From Dichomitus squalens LYAD-421 SS1 (lineage: Eukaryota; Basidiomycota; Agaricomycetes; Polyporales; Polyporaceae): 23,222 nucleotides of DNA. A program made the position numbers and the translations under genes. Shown one piece after another: positions 20,461 to 23,222 of the stretch (within the stretch, counting starts at the first letter, position 1; each line of letters begins with the position of its first letter). The notes beneath the pieces were generated by a model, which made no database searches, was not told where the DNA came from, and saw only the letters and a program-made list of their open reading frames with translations. Location of the stretch: the NCBI RefSeq assembly GCF_000275845.1, contig NW_006766913.1, positions 152,406 to 175,627 on the forward strand. The letters are read 5' to 3'.

Positions 20461-20835
20461 TTGACTTCAGTAGACTCAGGCCTCAACTTGAGCAATTGGT
20501 GTTCTATCAGTCACACATCTTGTATACTTCTTATGTAATAATATCTATCATAGACATCCATACACTAGTTGTAAACCAGTCTGTTTTAAGTCCATAGAAG
20601 CAGCTTTATAGTCTATTAGAAGAAGGGCAATAACATGTGATAGAAGACTTCAAGTTGTTACAATGTGCTTGTTTCAGTAGTGATACAGAGGTACAATATC
20701 CAGATAATGCCCAAGAATAGTGGTATCAGTGGTGGATGTCCAAGTTCTGCTATGGTACAGGAGAGGATGGTGAAGAATTTCTCAGAGTCCAGCAAAGAGC
20801 GCTATATATGGCTGGTATCCTGTGCCATAGTGTGA

Positions 20836-20914
20836 GCTTCTGTGGTGTAGTGGTTGAACATGCTGTGTTAGACACTGAATATGTAGGTTGCTGGTTCAAT
20901 TCCCAGTGGTGGCA
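20836..20914 (+). ncRNA. tRNA-like sequence with Pol III A and B boxes and a T8 terminator
   Basis: A 79-nt segment has an A box TGGTGTAGTGG (20843-20853) and a B box GGTTCAATTCC (20893-20903) at normal tRNA spacing. It is followed at once by eight T (20915-20922), the Pol III stop signal. The first seven and last seven stem bases (GCTTCTG, TGGTGGC) can pair at six of seven positions if G-U pairs count. The D arm can form with wobble pairs. The anticodon and T arms are degenerate, so it is unlikely to be a working tRNA. It looks like a tRNA-derived unit, as in SINE heads or tRNA-like RNAs, lying inside a DNA transposon and probably still able to recruit Pol III. Confidence 0.6.
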
Positions 20915-21034
20915 TTTTTTTTGCCGCCGCTGCACCCACTAACAAATATTGTACGCTTGACCTTGATCAAGAGCAGCTGTCTTTTGATTTACTTCCATGC
21001 ATATCATCTTTATTCAATACATCTCACAGTGAAC

Positions 21035-21180
21035 TTGGGCATGAACTTGAACAGGGACTTGGAGGACTTGGCCAAGTCGACCCACCCGACTTGGCCAAGT
21101 CCATTGGACTTGGGGTACTTGAGGTACTTGGGATACTTGAGGTACTTGGCCAAGTGCCCCAAGTACCTGTACAAGTCCGT
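21035..21180. repeat. Right subterminal ACTTGG array
   Basis: This is the counterpart of the left array. ACTTGG and CCAAGT units alternate, including several ACTTGGCCAAGT palindromes (for example near 21067 and 21090). Confidence 0.8.
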
Positions 21181-22618
21181 GACGTTTTCCTGATGGAAGT
21201 ATGGCGGAGAAGCCAATGCTCAGACATTCCACAAATTCATGCGTCAGTGTGTGGAGTATATTCGTGGGTACACTGTAGACTCATGAATGTACACCTCAAC
21301 AATATCCAACTTCCTCACTGGAAGAGCTTACACCTTCTGGGTCAACACCGTGTCCAACAACCCTGCCAAGTGGACGCTGGAAGACCTGTTCAAGGAACTG
21401 TTCAATTACTGTTTTCCAGTCGACTATCGCCTGCAGATGCACGAGAAATTGCGGAACACTTACCAGGGAGGACGTAGTGTACGTGACTACGTTCATGAGC
21501 TTGAGAACTTGTTTCTGCTCATAAAATTTGTCTCAGACCGAGAACAAGTAGACAAGTTGTGGAACGGCTTGAATGAAAGCATACAGCGCAAATTGTGGAA
21601 GAAAGAACTCACCCCCACCACGTCTACCTGGCCTGAGGTCAGGGAGGCCGCTGAAATTATTGAGATTGCTGATAAAGTAGGCCGAGGTCGTTATTCTCGC
21701 CCAGGGAACGAACCTTGAGGCCATAAGCGAGACAACCAGAGTCCCTTATGTACCGGAGGCCACCAGAAGGCGTACTCGCATCAGAATGACCGTGAGAACC
21801 CCCAGAGTGATCAGCGCCGCTCCCGAGGGCGTAATAGTGGGAGAACTCACCAACCCCGGTCAGGCAAGGGCGAGAAATTGTCCGGACAAGCTAAATGATC
21901 CTCCCGCAATCGGAACGAGCCCCGGCTTTCGAGCCAGGAACGGGCTGAGCTCCGGGAGCAAGGCAAGTGTTTCTTGTGCAAAGAAACAGGTCACTATGCG
22001 AACGTGTGCCCCAAAGCTAACCTGGTCAAGTCAGACAAGAAGGGAAAACCACCTGGACTCACCTCGTACAGCGTGGAGATTGGGAGCCACTCCCGAGCGG
22101 AACAACTCAGAGAGCTGGCCGCCACCACTGAAACGTCGGCAGGTATTGACTTGCACTATATCGAGACCAATTGGAACGACATGCCTGATTTGCAATCGGT
22201 CAGCGACTCTTCAGAGTCTGAAAATTTGGACTGGTCAGATACGGAGGGCTCTGTACTCACCAAGTGGGAAGACGAGGACAGCGGCCACGTTCCAGTCGGC
22301 TATTTCGACGACGAGACGAACGGGGAAGTTCCTGTCTTGAGTCCGGTCCAGAGAATCGATCCAGGTTTCGGGCTTGAGCTGCCACTCGTTCGTCGCGGAG
22401 AGCGTCGCATAGGCGACCTATACGCGGCTCACACTGAGTACCTGTTGCAACTCAACGGGCCCTATTGTTGTCACAATGTGGATATCGACAAGGGAGGTAA
22501 ACCCTCACCTCATGTGTATCATACCTCGCAAGACTTGTATGTGATTTTTCACTGGAATATGGACGATGTGTTAGTAGAAACGTCCCAATTATGGGACCCC
22601 AATTTCGACGTAGTGCGC

Positions 22619-23222
22619 TGTTGAACTTGGACTTATCCGGTCCGGACTACACGAGGCTATGTGTCTCCTAGCGCTTAGCTGTGGTCGCTTATGTAGTATG
22701 TTACCATATTTGGGACTCTCTGCTCGTGTACTGTAGCTATGCTTCCGGACTCTTCTGGTACTGTCTAGGACAATCCGTACTACTCCAGAACGGTCTTGTT
22801 ACCGTTGGTACGCCCCACCCCCTATCTTTTTGTTATTGAACTACTCCTTCTCGTCGCCCTCGTGTACACTCCACTCCCCTTCCCGTCCCCGGCGACCTAT
22901 GCTTACCTTCCCGTTCCCTCGTCGTCCGCCTGTACACTATCATCCCCCGTTCCGCCCCCTGACGACTATGTTCCTAGCCCCAGTCCTCTCCCTCAATATC
23001 TCCCCTTTCGTCTATATGACCGGACCCTGAGTCCGACCCTGACCGTTTCCCTTTTTGGTTACATTACTTTACCCTGACCCAGACCCCGACCCTTGTCGCG
23101 CCCCTTTCCCTTTTCGGTTATATTGCCCGACCCTGACCTAGACTCAGGACCCTGTCCCGTCTCTATCCCTTTTCGGTTATGTCACAGGACCCTGACCTAG
23201 GTCTTGTACTATACTGGGCCCA
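22619..23222. mobile_element. Probable second LTR insertion truncating gag, running off the window
   Basis: Gag stops abruptly at 22618, at a point where related gag-pol proteins, as I remember them, continue. The new sequence starts TGTTGAAC, the same eight bases as the start of the solo LTR, but then differs. The region is non-coding and becomes strongly pyrimidine-rich after about 22800. No right end lies in the window, so the target duplication (TGCGC expected) cannot be checked. Confidence 0.5.
23003..23222 (+). repeat. 59-bp tandem repeat, about three copies plus a degenerate one
   Basis: The block CCCTTTTCGGTTA (first copy CCCTTTTTGGTTA) recurs at 23049, 23108 and 23167, exactly 59 bases apart, each followed by copies of ACCCTGACC. 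A weaker relative (CCCCTTTCGTCTA) lies at about 23003. The array continues to the window edge. Tandem repeats of this kind are common in LTR or untranslated parts of retroelements. Confidence 0.8.

Larger units (their letters stand above)
20265..21195. mobile_element. 931-bp terminal-inverted-repeat element with subterminal ACTTGG arrays
   Basis: The termini are 24-bp inverted repeats, CATCAGGAAAAYGTCAYGGA followed by CTTG, differing only at the two Y positions. Next to each end is an array of ACTTGG / CCAAGT motifs in both orientations (about 20280-20460 and 21035-21180). The centre is AT-rich and has no transposase, so the element is non-autonomous. The flanks GAG (20262-20264) and GAA (21196-21198) may be a 3-bp target duplication with one change. 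Whether 0 or 3 bp are counted, removing the element keeps gag in frame. I cannot name the superfamily: subterminal repeats occur in hAT and CACTA elements, and a 3-bp duplication fits CACTA or Harbinger. It carries the tRNA-like unit below. Confidence 0.85.
18514..22618 (+). pseudogene. gag: Ty3/Gypsy-type retrotransposon gag, interrupted by two insertions and three stops
   Basis: Coding pieces are 18514-18798, 19177-20264 and 21196-22618. The first two are Pro/Ser/Arg-rich with a coiled stretch (about 19825-19935, rich in Glu, Leu and Lys). The third has the capsid-like helical domain of Ty3/Gypsy gag (ANAQTFHKFMRQC, LFKELFNYCFPVDYRLQM, GRSVRDYVHELENLFLL), then a CCHC zinc knuckle (CFLCKETGHYANVC, 21968-22009), then an acidic spacer and a segment ending FHWNMDDVLVETSQLWDP. 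Gag packages the element's RNA. Removing the solo LTR and the 931-bp element leaves one frame; within it only three TGA codons remain (21284-21286, 21716-21718, 21896-21898). The protein is cut off at 22618 by another insertion, so no protease or reverse transcriptase is seen. A dead copy. Confidence 0.85.

Noticed and set aside
20280..20597. Long open frames through the ACTTGG arrays encoding Leu/Gly/Pro or Trp/Thr repeats
   Set aside because: They are translations of a short DNA repeat inside a transposon, and every frame looks repetitive.
23020..23222. Repeated ACCCTGACC as a possible telomeric array
   Set aside because: The real period is 59 bp and the CCCTGA pieces are part of that longer unit. 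The sequence differs from fungal telomeres.
1..23222. CRISPR arrays, bacterial operons, riboswitches and attachment sites
   Set aside because: The window is eukaryotic with spliced genes. The repeats present are transposon-type and not regularly spaced with unique spacers.

Overview
The window is nuclear DNA of a filamentous fungus, most likely an agaricomycete basidiomycete. Genes are split by many short introns (about 50 to 80 bases, GT..AG, with CTNAY-like branch sites). There is a FunK1-type kinase, a kinase class that is expanded in Agaricomycetes, and a Ty3/Gypsy-type gag of the sort common in those genomes. All exon structures were read by eye from splice signals and frame continuity, so they are models.

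Layout. Bases 1-436 look like the right part of an LTR. Bases 437-1300 hold degenerate repeats and one coding-like fragment. At 1459-3617 (minus) is a six-exon gene for a Ser/Pro-rich protein with a C-terminal membrane segment, with a TATA box close upstream. A possible two-exon small gene sits at 4381-4721 (plus). A 349-bp MITE with long terminal inverted repeats and a TA target duplication is at 4825-5173. A multi-exon unknown gene occupies about 5299-6935 (minus). Bases 7242-8193 and 9363-10609 are gene-poor. Between them is a five-exon DUF3237-like secreted-protein gene (8434-9362, minus) with one in-frame TGA.

The centre carries two tandem, same-strand genes for the cytochrome b anchor subunit of succinate dehydrogenase (SDHC/Sdh3) at 10610-11549 and 12567-13397. 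Their five coding exons have exactly matching lengths, but the proteins are only about two thirds identical. A possible small gene lies between them. The FunK1 kinase gene (14483-17550, minus) is intact except for one frame break in its third exon.

From about 18041 to the right edge the window is nested transposons. A gag gene starting at 18514 is interrupted by a 373-bp solo LTR (target duplication CCGGC) and by a 931-bp terminal-inverted-repeat element that carries a tRNA-like Pol III unit. Subtracting both brings the gag back into a single frame broken only by three TGA codons. A further LTR-like insertion at 22619 cuts gag off and runs out of the window with a 59-bp tandem repeat.

How the genes relate: the host genes share no obvious pathway. 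The two SDHC copies are the only functional pair. The most unusual items are that pair, the tRNA-like unit inside the 931-bp element, and the readable order of events in the nested transposons.
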